From positions 1-64,000 of the forward strand of contig CAZGKX010000001.1 in NCBI GenBank assembly GCA_964525945.1: a stretch of 64,000 nucleotides of DNA. Reading direction: 5' to 3'. Source of the DNA: CAZGKX01 sp964525945. Its GTDB lineage: Bacteria > Pseudomonadota > Gammaproteobacteria > Legionellales > Legionellaceae. Both the position numbers and the translations under genes were made by a program. Positions 23,736 to 33,018 of the stretch are shown piece after piece; within the stretch, counting starts at the first letter, position 1, and each line of letters opens with the position of its first letter. Below the pieces are notes generated by a model. It was given only the letters and a program-made list of their open reading frames with translations. It did not search any database and was not told the DNA's origin.

Positions 23736-24440
23736 ATGAAAAGAAAATTGAGTTCGAGCAAGTCTAGTCAAGACTCAACCGAGAGTTCACCGAGCAGTAT
23801 AAATATACTGGACTACCTCGGTGAGGACACGTCTGGTGCTGTTGTACAAAGTCGCGATGGAGACTATCCGGCCCGCAGCCTCAAAGCATCTGAAGGAAGT
23901 TATTCTAGTCTGCAAAGGACATTAACAGCTAACAGCACGAACCACTACTCATATCATTCTAGCCAAGAAGATCGACAGCGTGAAACACCCACATCACAGG
24001 AAATGCAAGAATTATTCGCCTTCCTTGATAAAGAAACACCAACCCCCAGCGAAACTAAAAAAATGAGAAAAAAAGCGCGAAGGGTTGAAGATCAAAAAGC
24101 TCGCGACCAAGCACTGAATGATGGTATTCTCGCTCAACTAAGCTATCATTCTTCATTGTTTTCTAGCCCCGAGGCTTCTTTAGACATCAAAACTCCTCCT
24201 CAAAGTCAAACTTCTGAAGGGGAAGCAACATTATCTCAGTTAGCACAAGAAGAAACAGATCTTGTGAAATACATCGCATCATGGCAAAAACGACCAGTGT
24301 CTCTAGATGAGCGCCGCCTATACGCTGATCGTTTAAGAGCGAACTTAGATAAACAGGCTGCTATTGCAGAAAAAGAGACCACCATGGAGAAAGAGGCGAC
24401 TAAATTCGTCGGGCGTGAAAACAGCTCTCCTTCTTTCTAG
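23736..24440 (+). CDS. Ser-rich unrecognised protein, possible effector
   Basis: The 234-residue product is highly polar and low in complexity: Ser-rich N-terminus (KLSSSKSSQDSTESSPSS), a middle with LFAFLDKETPTPSETKKMRK and basic KKARR-like charge, and helical acidic ends. Residues about 205-230 (AIAEKETTMEKEATKFVGRE) make an E-rich block of the kind seen near the C-terminus of Dot/Icm substrates. AAGG precedes the ATG. It has its own promoter and no operon partner. Function unknown. Confidence 0.6.
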   Translation: MKRKLSSSKSSQDSTESSPSSINILDYLGEDTSGAVVQSRDGDYPARSLKASEGSYSSLQRTLTANSTNHYSYHSSQEDRQRETPTSQEMQELFAFLDKETPTPSETKKMRKKARRVEDQKARDQALNDGILAQLSYHSSLFSSPEASLDIKTPPQSQTSEGEATLSQLAQEETDLVKYIASWQKRPVSLDERRLYADRLRANLDKQAAIAEKETTMEKEATKFVGRENSSPSF

Positions 24441-24457
24441 TCGTGAAACTTTTCTTA

Positions 24458-24515
24458 CAGGAGGAGTAGGCTTGGGAAGTTCAATTTATTCATGCACTCT
24501 GGCTGCTCCTCCTGG
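24458..24515. repeat. 9-bp inverted repeat downstream of the Ser-rich gene
   Basis: CAGGAGGAG and CTCCTCCTG pair perfectly across a 40-base loop, 18 bases after the stop codon. A possible transcript end structure; no T-run. Confidence 0.3.
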
Positions 24516-24665
24516 ATTGGTTAAACTGAGATATTGATATCTAAAATAATCACATAGTTAAGTCAAGGTTTGAGCCAGACACGAGCCCCTATACAGATTT
24601 TTTAATTGTTTGCATTCGTGCAACAATGAGGGCTTAGGTAGAAGTTACGAAAACGGGGGCTACTC

Positions 24666-25922
24666 ATGAATAAATTAGCTTATAAAACAGAACTTCTTGC
24701 TGGCACAACCACTTTCTTGACCATGGCTTATATTGCCTTTATAAACCCTGCTATTTTACATGACGCGGGCATGGATCAAGGTGCTGTTTTTACAGCAACA
24801 TGCTTGGTAAGCGCTTTTGGCTGTGCATTGATCGGTGCTCTTGCCAATGCGCCCATTGGCTTAGGGCCAGGAATGGCTTTGAATATTTATTTTTCATACG
24901 GTGTGGTACAGGGGCTTGGAATAGACTGGCAGTATTCAATGTCCATGGCGTTTGTTTCAGGCGTATTATTTTTCTTTGTAAGTCTTTCGCGTCTACGGCG
25001 ATTGTTAATTGAAGCAATTCCTCATAATTTACAAATAGCGATTTTGATTGGTATCAGTTTACTTATAGCCCTTATCGCGTTGCAAACGAACGGGTTGATC
25101 GTAAGTGGTCATAATACTTTGATGCAGTTAGGGGATATAAGTCGCCCCCAAAGCCTCTTGTTTTTCATTGGCTTTCTATTGATTTTAGTGCTGGATTATT
25201 ATCGTGTTCCTGCGGCTATCATCATTGGTATTGTGGTCATTAGTTTTTTAAGTTTATTGATGGGGTTAACCACATGGAAGGGCATTGTATCCTTGCCTCC
25301 GTCTCTACAGCCCACGTTTTTAAAGCTCGATTTTTCAGGGTTGACGAGCGTTACTGCAATGAAAGCAACCTTCACGTTTTTTCTTATTGCCATGTTTGAT
25401 GCGACAGGCACATTGATTGGTTTATTTAATCAATCTGTTTTCAGAGAACAACCGAATTATTCCAGACGCTTAAGCAAAAGTTTAACAGCAGATGCCGCCG
25501 CGTCTGCCATGGCTGGACTTTTGGGTTCAGCAAGTACCTCTCCTTTCATTGAATCAGCGGCTGGTATTCAGGCTGGGGGCCGCACAGGGCTTACGGCCCT
25601 TGTGGTAGCATTGGGCTTTATCCTAATGTTGTTTTTCTTCCCCTTGGTGCAAGCTATTCCAAGTTTTGCTGTAGGACCTGCATTGCTCTATGTGGCATGT
25701 TGCATGATGAAACATTTGGACGGGTTAACATTAACGGATACCACAGAAACGGCGCCCTGTATGCTCACCATCATGATGATTCCTTTTACGTCATCCATTG
25801 CTGATGGCATCGGCGTCGGAATCATCTTATATACATCATTAAAATTATTGACCCGTCAAGAGTTGAATCCATTGACGTTTATTTTAAGCTTAGTGTTCAT
25901 TGTGTTCTTTATGATTAGTTAG
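24666..25922 (+). CDS. NCS2-family purine permease (AzgA-like)
   Basis: The 418-residue membrane protein matches the AzgA branch of nucleobase-cation symporters: ELLAGTTTFLTMAYIAFINP, ALANAPIGLGPGMALNIYFS, AMFDATGTLIGL, and SASTSPFIESAAGIQAGGRT. The substrate-binding motif GLGPGM-LN and FIES-AG-QAGGRTGLTA are conserved. It should import hypoxanthine, guanine or adenine with protons. Alone in its transcription unit; the start ATG is near a GGGGCTAC leader, weak for a Shine-Dalgarno. Confidence 0.9.
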   Translation: MNKLAYKTELLAGTTTFLTMAYIAFINPAILHDAGMDQGAVFTATCLVSAFGCALIGALANAPIGLGPGMALNIYFSYGVVQGLGIDWQYSMSMAFVSGVLFFFVSLSRLRRLLIEAIPHNLQIAILIGISLLIALIALQTNGLIVSGHNTLMQLGDISRPQSLLFFIGFLLILVLDYYRVPAAIIIGIVVISFLSLLMGLTTWKGIVSLPPSLQPTFLKLDFSGLTSVTAMKATFTFFLIAMFDATGTLIGLFNQSVFREQPNYSRRLSKSLTADAAASAMAGLLGSASTSPFIESAAGIQAGGRTGLTALVVALGFILMLFFFPLVQAIPSFAVGPALLYVACCMMKHLDGLTLTDTTETAPCMLTIMMIPFTSSIADGIGVGIILYTSLKLLTRQELNPLTFILSLVFIVFFMIS

Positions 25923-25967
25923 TATGTTCCAGCACCGTTAAGCATCGTCATTGCTTGTTATGCACAT

Positions 25968-26240
25968 TTATCGTGCGCAGATCGGGGGGGTTCGCGATGA
26001 ACTTTCTTTGCATGGAGCCCAAACTGTGCCACACGTCGACTTTAGTTTTGTATATTTGTTATAACAGTCTTTACTAGGATTGGTCGTGCATATACTTGGT
26101 TGGTGTGAGTGCTTAAATTTGCACACGCCATCTTTCACTGAACAACCGCCTGCGAGAATGGACGTTGTCCACGCAGTTATCAAAAGACCTATCCCAAAGA
26201 AGCATACATTAAAGCTTAATTTATTTGCGTGTTTTTTCAT
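25968..26240 (-). CDS. Small secreted Cys-rich protein
   Basis: The 90-residue product starts MKKHANKLSF, has a hydrophobic stretch (VCFFGIGLLITAWTTSILA) ending in ILAGGC, then a mature part with about eight Cys. The LAGGC could be a lipobox, making it a lipoprotein, or an ordinary signal-peptidase I site. The Cys spacing suggests disulphides in the periplasm. It overlaps the 3' end of the upstream gene by 20 bases, so co-expression is likely. No family recognised. Confidence 0.65.
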   Translation of the reverse strand: MKKHANKLSFNVCFFGIGLLITAWTTSILAGGCSVKDGVCKFKHSHQPSICTTNPSKDCYNKYTKLKSTCGTVWAPCKESSSRTPPICAR

Positions 26241-27258
26241 ATGTAATTCCTAGGTTATACCAGATATTGGCATGTTTATTATCTATTGATGATGTTTTAT
26301 CTTGAAAATACGTCATCGTATTCGATGAATGATCGCTGTAATAATGCCTAATGGAAAATAAACAGGTATTCAGAATTTTTCTGAAATCTTTTTGAAACGT
26401 GGTTGTGGAAAAATCCAAAATTTGGATCTCTTTTTTATTCATGTCATTTGGAACTTTATCTTTGTTTGATGTCAACAACACACGTGCCATTGGAGACTGA
26501 ATGGCATTGTAATGAAAACAACCCGTAAGTAAAATTAGGGGCTCTTGATTAGCTTGCTTCATGTCAATAAATCGTTGATTATAAAATTCTTCTCTAACCG
26601 AATTGAACGAATCGATCAATTCATTGTTTAATTTCTCTATAGGAACATTTGCTATAGATGTTTGCAAGGAAGACGCACTGCTCGGATTTTCAATTGGAAT
26701 GCATTCATAATCTAATTTTTCAAGTTGTTCAACCAAATGCAATATGCTGCGATTCACAAGTGAAGAATGGATATAGGCCAACAACATGTCTATATTTTCA
26801 GCTGTACCGTGCGGAAACGATGAATGCAAATTTTGATAAATTGTTTCGAATAAGTCAGGGGCTGGTGTAAATTCTGCAACTCCAAACGCACATAATGCAC
26901 TCATACTATCCATGCCAATGGTATGGAGCATTTCCTTTGTTTCCTCAATGTCATCAAGCAAAGATCGTCTAAATTGCTCAATATTTTGACCAAAAATGAA
27001 ACCTTCTAATCCTATTTTTTTATAACCATACCTTCTCAAAATAGGTAAAACTTCGGTGGCTAGCCGGTAACGGCCTAAAATATCATCGTGAAACTCCAGA
27101 ATATGGATGTCTTGCATAATGAGCGGCCTCAAATTGTATAAAAAACCAAGATATTGTCGTGCAGATAAAATACCATCAGTGTAACAAACAATAATTATCT
27201 GAATATTATCTGGAATCAACCGCCAAATCCCAACAGCATCGCACACTTGAAACGTCAA
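26221..27258 (-). CDS. Unrecognised 345-residue protein
   Basis: No signal peptide or membrane segment. The N-terminal half alternates strands and helices (NIQIIIVCYTDGIL, HDDILGRYRLATEVLPILRR, GYKKIGLEGF), reminiscent of TraB/ChaN-like (Tiki-type) proteins where IGLEGF would be the catalytic-like strand, but this is weak. Later segments (LILLTGCFHYNAIQSPMARVL) fit an alpha/beta enzyme. It overlaps the downstream secreted protein gene by 20 bases. An effector or a cytoplasmic hydrolase are both possible. Confidence 0.6.
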   Translation of the reverse strand: MTFQVCDAVGIWRLIPDNIQIIIVCYTDGILSARQYLGFLYNLRPLIMQDIHILEFHDDILGRYRLATEVLPILRRYGYKKIGLEGFIFGQNIEQFRRSLLDDIEETKEMLHTIGMDSMSALCAFGVAEFTPAPDLFETIYQNLHSSFPHGTAENIDMLLAYIHSSLVNRSILHLVEQLEKLDYECIPIENPSSASSLQTSIANVPIEKLNNELIDSFNSVREEFYNQRFIDMKQANQEPLILLTGCFHYNAIQSPMARVLLTSNKDKVPNDMNKKEIQILDFSTTTFQKDFRKILNTCLFSIRHYYSDHSSNTMTYFQDKTSSIDNKHANIWYNLGITYEKTRK

Positions 27259-27428
27259 TTTAAAAGCAAAGCAGGTGTTTTTTATTGATAAATTATCTTA
27301 TGAAAAAATAAATTCTCATGACAAGCAATGTACTTTTTATACTTGCAATCATGCCTTTTTATTTCAATAATGGTGTTCAGCCTTTGGCACAGGCATGAAA
27401 GAACTTAGCCATAAGTTGGACCCCATTG

Positions 27429-27438
27429 NNNNNNNNNN
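27429..27438. other. Assembly gap (10 N)
   Basis: Exactly ten N, between the unknown gene and the nucleotidyltransferase, 24 bases before the latter's start. The left border of the RiPP cluster is therefore not contiguous; sequence including a missing biosynthetic gene could be absent here. Confidence 0.95.
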
Positions 27439-27461
27439 ATTGAAGTGAGCCTAGTACAAAG

Positions 27462-28598
27462 ATGTCTCAAAAATTTTGGCCTAATAAAGAACAATCCCTG
27501 CTGTTGCAATCAGCCCTTCTCCCATCAAAAGAAGCTTGCCATGCATTTGAGCTATGGAGAGCTCACAATAACACCATTGAAGACATAGAACCCGTTGATT
27601 ATCATTTCATGCCGAATATTTATAATAATATTTCTGCAGCGATGGCATCACAACCTGACCGCGAAAAATTACGCGGGATCTACAAATACAATTGGACATA
27701 CAACCAGATTCGCCTCCAAGCCTTGATTTCATTGCTTTCACAATTACCCATACAACTACAAAACAGCTACTTATTCATGAAAGGTTCCGCCATGATACTC
27801 ATGGGATGTTATGACATCGGTGCTCGTGTTATGGGGGATATTGACCTGTTGGTTACAAAGGAAGATACGGTCGAATTTATAGATTTTTTTCTGAAACATG
27901 GTTTCGTATTAAAACATCAGCCAGCCCAGCATGTGGCCCTTTCCACACTGACCAATACGAGCCATGCGGTGGTTTTGACAGGGAAACGAGGGTCGGTAAC
28001 GGTTGAGCTCGATGTGCATTTTTCACCCTTTTATCATGTTCTGGCTGAACAATTTGACGACAAACCTTGGTTTGAATTTGCCCAGTCGCTGACGTACAGA
28101 GACTTACCGGTACGTTGTTTAAATGGTTCCCACCTATTGCTGCAGACCTGTGTGCATGGCATGAAATATTCGCCTGTTCCGCTGTTTCGATGGATTATGG
28201 ATGCGGTGTCATTGATGCAACACCAACCCGATTTAAATTGGGATCTCTTTCTTAAGCATGCATTGCAGTATCAATTAACGTTGCCTGCAAGAGAGGCTTT
28301 GAGGTTTTTAGAGAAAAATTATTTCGTCGCTGTTCCGCAACACGTGAAGAAATCGCTACAAAACGCTCCTGTCTCCATCTTTAATAAAATTGAATTTCAT
28401 TTTTTGAGAAAGAAAACACACCCATTCATTCATGCCCTTTTTATTCTCTTTTCAATAACCAGGTGTTCAGGCAAACCGTTGAAACAATTTTTGTGTGAAC
28501 GGTGGGATGTTTCCAACATAAGGCAAATTGCTGCCATGATGCTCAAAAAAAGCTCTTACTTTTTTTTCAAGGCCAGTCATGTCAAAAAAAGCAATTAG
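27462..28598 (+). CDS. Nucleotidyltransferase-family protein of the RiPP cluster (NTP_transf_5 type)
   Basis: The 378-residue protein has the DNA-polymerase-beta-like nucleotidyltransferase signature: LFMKGSAMILMGCYD, then GARVMGDIDLLVTKED (the D-x-D metal ligands in GDIDLLV) with TVELDVHF supplying a third Asp. Proteins of this group occur in HPr-kinase-containing lasso peptide clusters, where one (in pseudomycoidin biosynthesis) attaches hexoses to the phosphorylated peptide; that role here is inference. It overlaps the following glycosyltransferase gene by 20 bases. The left flank ends in an assembly gap. Confidence 0.85.
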   Translation: MSQKFWPNKEQSLLLQSALLPSKEACHAFELWRAHNNTIEDIEPVDYHFMPNIYNNISAAMASQPDREKLRGIYKYNWTYNQIRLQALISLLSQLPIQLQNSYLFMKGSAMILMGCYDIGARVMGDIDLLVTKEDTVEFIDFFLKHGFVLKHQPAQHVALSTLTNTSHAVVLTGKRGSVTVELDVHFSPFYHVLAEQFDDKPWFEFAQSLTYRDLPVRCLNGSHLLLQTCVHGMKYSPVPLFRWIMDAVSLMQHQPDLNWDLFLKHALQYQLTLPAREALRFLEKNYFVAVPQHVKKSLQNAPVSIFNKIEFHFLRKKTHPFIHALFILFSITRCSGKPLKQFLCERWDVSNIRQIAAMMLKKSSYFFFKASHVKKSN

Positions 28599-29256
28599 TG
28601 TCATTATTCCTGTATATAACCAAGCCCACTATCTTGCGCAAGCAATAAACTCTGTTTTGCTGCAATCACTGCCTCCTTTGGAGGTTATTGTAATAAACGA
28701 TGGCTCGAGCGATCACATCTATGATGTCATGCAACCCTTTTTTTCTCAAGTTCGTTACCTTGACCTTATGCAAAATAAAGGAGCTAGTTTTGCTAGAAAT
28801 ATAGGGGTCGAACAAGCCAAGGGGGACTTTATTGCTTTTCTGGATGGTGATGATTTTTGGCATGAAAATAAGCTTTGTCGACAATACCAGCTTCTTGAGC
28901 AAAATCCAGAGGTGGATTTTGCGTTTTCTCACATGCAGGCATTTCACAGTCAAGAGTTAAGTGAACCGTTGAAATTAAAGTTATCTTGCCCCGAGCAACC
29001 TATGCCGGGTTATATGCCGAGTGCATTTTTGGGCCGAAAATCTTCTTTTCTGAAGGTAGGCCATTTCAACACCACTTTAGAAACTGGTGAATTTATAGAT
29101 TGGTATTTACGTGCCCAAAAAATGGATTTAAGGATGACAATGGATGATGCAATTACCGTTTTTCGCAGAATTCATCAGGGGCATTATAAGAAAAGCTACA
29201 AAGATTACTTTTCTATCATCAAGCATAAATTGCGTGATGAACAAGCCGTATCATAA
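28579..29256 (+). CDS. Family 2 glycosyltransferase
   Basis: The 225-residue product is a GT-A fold enzyme: SVIIPVYNQAHYLAQAINSV, VIVINDGSSDH, NKGASFARNIGVEQAKGDF, and IAFLDGDDFWHENKL where DGDD carries the DxD metal site. At 225 residues it is short but contains the whole catalytic core, with GEFIDWYLRA (ED-like base) near residue 170. Co-translated with the nucleotidyltransferase (20-base overlap). Its tail overlaps the convergent GT4 gene by 52 bases. Confidence 0.9.
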   Translation: MSKKAISVIIPVYNQAHYLAQAINSVLLQSLPPLEVIVINDGSSDHIYDVMQPFFSQVRYLDLMQNKGASFARNIGVEQAKGDFIAFLDGDDFWHENKLCRQYQLLEQNPEVDFAFSHMQAFHSQELSEPLKLKLSCPEQPMPGYMPSAFLGRKSSFLKVGHFNTTLETGEFIDWYLRAQKMDLRMTMDDAITVFRRIHQGHYKKSYKDYFSIIKHKLRDEQAVS

Positions 29257-30326
29257 TGTTGCTCGTACTGCGTTAACATACTCGTATGATTAAAACGAGA
29301 ACCTAATGTTAATAATGCGTTCTTTCCCATTTGTGTGGCAAGCTCCTGATTTTGAATCAGTTGTTCCATGCATGCAGACAGCATGTCGCTATTATTCGTA
29401 GGAAAAAACAAACCCGTCACACCGTTATGGATGATCTCCATCAAACCGCCGGTATGGGATGCGATCACAGGTCGACCGGCAAGACCTGCTTCCAAAGCAA
29501 CCAGGCCGAAACTCTCGTAGCGAGAAGGCACAATCACCACATGGCATTCTTGGAGAATACCAAAACGTTCGTCCATGGCCACACTGCCTTTAAATTTAAT
29601 ATTTGCAGAGGCAAAACCTTCATGGGCCAATGCAACTAGCTTTGAAAATTCGGGCCCCTCACCAACAATAAGCAAACGGGCATGCAGGTGTTTTTTATGC
29701 ACCTGCTTGAATGCTGCAATGGCTAAATCATAACCTTTTTCTTCAGTCAATCGGCCTAGGCACAAAAAGGTAAAGGGTGCTTCAACCGGCAATTGTTCGC
29801 ATAGAGGTGCCTCCACGGCATTATAGATAACGGATACTATTTGTTTTTGTGCCTCTGGCAATACAGAATGGATCTGTTGTTCCAAAAATTTCGATACACA
29901 TATGATACAATCCATCTGCTCCGAAATTTTCTTTAATAACGCTTGCTCAGTTTGGTTCAACATGCCGTGAACAGTCATGACTTGTGGCAATGTAAAATGG
30001 GCACGCAACAGAAAATAATAGGCCAAATTTGAATTGGCTGCGTAATGAAGATGCAATACATCAAAATTTTGCACGACAAACAGGTGTTTTATTTGCCGGA
30101 CAGTTTGCAACTGAATGTGAGCATTCGCCAGTTGTATGGATAGAAATCTGAAGATGGCCAATCCTTCAATTTGCACATATGAAATGAAATCATGATCGGG
30201 CTGAAAGGCAATGATAGTCACTGAATGACCGGCTTGAATTAACCCTTGCGCCAACACCCGAGACAATGTTTCCACACCACCAATACCGGGTAAAAATCCT
30301 GCGGGCAACCAAAAAACAATGTTCAT
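29205..30326 (-). CDS. Family 4 glycosyltransferase
   Basis: From the ATG at 30326 (MNIVFWLPAGFLPGIGGVET) the protein is a GT-B glycosyltransferase: VMTVHGMLNQTEQALLKK, FLCLGRLTEEKGYDLAIAAF, LLIVGEGPEFSKL, and VPSRYESFGLVALEAGLAGR with the E-x7-E donor motif. The start overlaps the HprK-like stop (ATGA), so it is translated as part of that operon. It could transfer a sugar to the modified peptide or a lipid carrier. Substrate unknown. Confidence 0.9.
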   Translation of the reverse strand: MNIVFWLPAGFLPGIGGVETLSRVLAQGLIQAGHSVTIIAFQPDHDFISYVQIEGLAIFRFLSIQLANAHIQLQTVRQIKHLFVVQNFDVLHLHYAANSNLAYYFLLRAHFTLPQVMTVHGMLNQTEQALLKKISEQMDCIICVSKFLEQQIHSVLPEAQKQIVSVIYNAVEAPLCEQLPVEAPFTFLCLGRLTEEKGYDLAIAAFKQVHKKHLHARLLIVGEGPEFSKLVALAHEGFASANIKFKGSVAMDERFGILQECHVVIVPSRYESFGLVALEAGLAGRPVIASHTGGLMEIIHNGVTGLFFPTNNSDMLSACMEQLIQNQELATQMGKNALLTLGSRFNHTSMLTQYEQHYDTACSSRNLCLMIEK

Positions 30327-31357
30327 GGGCGCTGTCTCTTTAGAAAAGTGGCGACACATTGCGCAACGTTGTTTAAATCAGTCCCTAACAACAGTTTGTA
30401 ACATGGAACTTGCTCCAGGAATTGCCCATAAAAGGCCATGGTTGATTGAAACGACCATGATAGCTGCAATATCGTACTGGCAGACAATGCGAGCAATGCT
30501 TCAGATTTTGAACAAACCACATAGCGTGTTTGTTGTGAAGAGGTTTTTTCCAAGACAAACACTGCTTTGATGGGCAGAGAGGAGGCGAGTGTTCCAGGAA
30601 ACTCCGGTGATTGAAACACCAACGCTTTTTCATGGTTTTTTCTATTTTTATTGGCAATCCAAGGCGCTAACTGAGGAAAAAACTGCAGTGTTTTTTCGTC
30701 CAATTTTAGCGTGTTATAAACATTGTGCACGACGGGTACAGATGCTTGTTGTATTAAACAATAATCTTCGCTAAGGGATTGCATACCTGCCATTGTACAA
30801 GCAAGTGTCGTGGTTGATTTACCCGCCCCACTTTTACCGGCAAAAAGGACACTGCTAAAAAGATCGCCAACAGCTGCCGCATGGGTTAATTCATGTTGCT
30901 GATGCCGCATCCAGCACGCCAGGATTCTTTGCAGTGGTGACCCGGCAGTCCACCAAGGAAGGTATCGAAGACCTCTTATCCAATAAACAGCAACATTACG
31001 ATTGAGATGCACAATATTGAGCGCCCCATCATGATGGTTATAGCTGGTGAGGATGTTTTTGTCCGACAAAGCCAGCATCTCTCCTCGTGTTTGTAGTCCG
31101 AAATCCATAGAGGTTGGCAATTTTAGCGGCACAACAGAAGAAAAATGATCGCAGACATAGATTGTCAATTGCGGTTCGGACTCATCCATGGTTTCAAGGT
31201 GCTTAAATGCTTGCGTAAAATGCGTGTACAAACACTCTCGAAAAAAAATCAATCGGATTTTAAAAGCAGATAGCCGAAATTCATATTGCCACGTTGCACC
31301 TTGCTTATTGAGGATCAACAATTTGTCTAGTATATGATAAAACACCGCAGCATTCAT
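30323..31357 (-). CDS. HPr-kinase/phosphorylase-related kinase of the RiPP cluster
   Basis: The 344-residue protein has a C-terminal HprK-like domain: H159 before AAAVGD, P-loop LFAGKSGAGKSTTT (174-182), SLSEDYCLI as the acidic Walker-B-like segment, then IKAVFVLEK. The N-terminal 150 residues are unassigned. In paeninodin-type lasso clusters a kinase of this kind phosphorylates the C-terminal Ser of the precursor; here the precursor also ends in Ser. It lies 11 bases downstream of the PqqD-like gene and overlaps the next glycosyltransferase gene. Confidence 0.88.
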   Translation of the reverse strand: MNAAVFYHILDKLLILNKQGATWQYEFRLSAFKIRLIFFRECLYTHFTQAFKHLETMDESEPQLTIYVCDHFSSVVPLKLPTSMDFGLQTRGEMLALSDKNILTSYNHHDGALNIVHLNRNVAVYWIRGLRYLPWWTAGSPLQRILACWMRHQQHELTHAAAVGDLFSSVLFAGKSGAGKSTTTLACTMAGMQSLSEDYCLIQQASVPVVHNVYNTLKLDEKTLQFFPQLAPWIANKNRKNHEKALVFQSPEFPGTLASSLPIKAVFVLEKTSSQQTRYVVCSKSEALLALSASTILQLSWSFQSTMAFYGQFLEQVPCYKLLLGTDLNNVAQCVATFLKRQRP

Positions 31358-31368
31358 GTGACCCTCCT

Positions 31369-31803
31369 TTATAGCGCATCCTCTGGGAGAGGATAACGAT
31401 TGGGCCAGCCATGCTCATCCACTTCGTGAATAGGGTCAATCAATAATAATTCTTCCATATCAGTGTATTTTGTTAACGTTGGGGCTGCATATTGTTCCGG
31501 CCAAATCGTGATTGCGGGAAGGATCGGTGGCTCGAAAGGCTCCGTCAAAATAATCAATTCTTCGGCAACCAGTGTGTCAATGAATTGTTGCATATCGTGC
31601 TTTATTGTTTCCGAAGACAGTCCATAATGCGCTTGTATTTGGCAAGCGATCTCGTCCGGAGATACTTGTTTAGCGATAGATAACCAGATGTTCATCCCAA
31701 TACCCTGCACATTGTAATAATGGCCATTGATCAAAGAGATGACAATGACCTCATTTTCCATGTGTTCCCATATAATTTGAGGCTCTTTAATTTTTACATT
31801 CAT
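31369..31803 (-). CDS. PqqD-family RiPP recognition protein (lasso B1-like) with C-terminal tail
   Basis: Residues 1-90 form a PqqD/RRE fold: IWEHMENEVIVISLINGHYY, NVQGIGMNIWLSIAKQ, SPDEIACQIQAHYG and FIDTLVAEELII. This winged fold binds leader peptides. A 50-residue tail follows with KYTDMEELLLIDPIHEVDEH, then GWPNRYP, a motif I recall from PqqD proteins in HprK/Asn-synthase clusters. It is not a B1-B2 fusion, since no transglutaminase-like Cys-His-Asp part follows. The ATG at 31803 (or 31806) follows GGAAAAA; the gene overlaps the upstream glycosyltransferase by 17 bases. Confidence 0.88.
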   Translation of the reverse strand: MNVKIKEPQIIWEHMENEVIVISLINGHYYNVQGIGMNIWLSIAKQVSPDEIACQIQAHYGLSSETIKHDMQQFIDTLVAEELIILTEPFEPPILPAITIWPEQYAAPTLTKYTDMEELLLIDPIHEVDEHGWPNRYPLPEDAL

Positions 31804-32908
31804 CATTTTTTTCCAATAATTGTTTAAACAAGCGATCATAGCCAGAAGACATTTGCTCCATGCTAAAGAGTTTTTCAGCTCTATTTTGACCGTTTATACC
31901 CAAGGTGTGGGCCAAATCAAAATCTTCTAACAACCGTTCTACACAACAAACTAATGAAGCAATGTTATTTGGTTCAAATAGCAGTGCAGTTTCATTCTCA
32001 AGCACAACTTCATTTAAGCCAGAATGTCTTGTCGTCACCACCGGTTTCGCCATTTGCATGGATTCAAGTGCAGCCAACCCGAAACATTCACTCCAATCAT
32101 GGGAGGGTAAAACGATCATACGAGCTCGATTGATGAGCTCAAATAATTGCTCATCATTGACAAACCCAAGCAATCTAACCTTATCCTGTAGATGATGTTG
32201 ACCGATTAATTGTTGCAGACGTGCGTCATCAGGGCCCTGCCCCGCGATCCAGTATTGAAGCCCTGGGTATTTTTTAGCAAGGTGAGAAAAAGCCTCTATC
32301 ATCAAACCAAAACCCTTGTTCATAACCAATCGACCAAAACTGAATAGATAAGTGGAGTTTTTATCGAGAGGCATGGGTTGAACATTCGGTTTAGGCAATC
32401 CATGGTAAATGAGTGAGCTGCGCTCAACCAATGTAGGAAAAACGCCATGCAAATGCGCCAATGTGGCCTGCGATCCGCCAGTAATCCAATCGGAATGTTG
32501 GAACATTTCACCAAGAAGCCCTTTTTCATTCATTGTTTTGGGAATTAAGTAATGCAACGTGAAAACTGTAGGGGCTTGAGAAATTAAGCGTGTTTTCAAG
32601 TGATAATAAAAACTTGGGCCTGTTGTATTCAAATGATACAGGTTGGGTTTGAATTGATTTTTCAACTCAATAATTTTTTCAATCGTTTTTTTATACGCAT
32701 GGAGTTGCCTAGCAAGGCCTTGTCTCATGGGTAACCGAACCACTCGAATTCCTTCATGGAGCTCTTCTTCAAGCGAATCTTTATAGGATGACGTGATCAC
32801 TAAAAACTCGTACCCTTGCGGCTGAAGAGCGCGCATCAGTTGCATTGAAAATCGTTCAACACCGCCACAATGCGGCCAAAATCCTTCTGACCAATACATT
32901 ATTTTCAA
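31787..32908 (-). CDS. Family 4 glycosyltransferase
   Basis: The 373-residue GT-B protein starts MKIMYWSEGFWPHCGGVERF and has FSFGRLVMNKGFGLMIEAF, YWIAGQGPDDARLQQLI, KVRLLGFVNDEQLFELI, and SHDWSECFGLAALESMQMAK (E-x7-E). It heads the operon GT4, PqqD-like, HprK-like, GT4, with overlaps or gaps of 11 bases or less. It is divergent from the acyltransferase gene (110-base spacer that should hold both promoters). Substrate unknown. Confidence 0.9.
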   Translation of the reverse strand: MKIMYWSEGFWPHCGGVERFSMQLMRALQPQGYEFLVITSSYKDSLEEELHEGIRVVRLPMRQGLARQLHAYKKTIEKIIELKNQFKPNLYHLNTTGPSFYYHLKTRLISQAPTVFTLHYLIPKTMNEKGLLGEMFQHSDWITGGSQATLAHLHGVFPTLVERSSLIYHGLPKPNVQPMPLDKNSTYLFSFGRLVMNKGFGLMIEAFSHLAKKYPGLQYWIAGQGPDDARLQQLIGQHHLQDKVRLLGFVNDEQLFELINRARMIVLPSHDWSECFGLAALESMQMAKPVVTTRHSGLNEVVLENETALLFEPNNIASLVCCVERLLEDFDLAHTLGINGQNRAEKLFSMEQMSSGYDRLFKQLLEKNDECKN

Positions 32909-33018
32909 AACGAAATCCCTTGTTTAAATCAAAATAAATGCAAAGCAGAGATTTTGATCGATTCATTCCCAGGAAGCAAGAACATTTATTGGGTTGAACG
33001 AACCCCGAATTCCATGCC

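Noticed and set aside
29331..29639. Plus-strand frame of 102 codons inside the GT4 gene
   Set aside because: It is antisense to a complete glycosyltransferase with all motifs, with no ribosome-binding site; a shadow frame.
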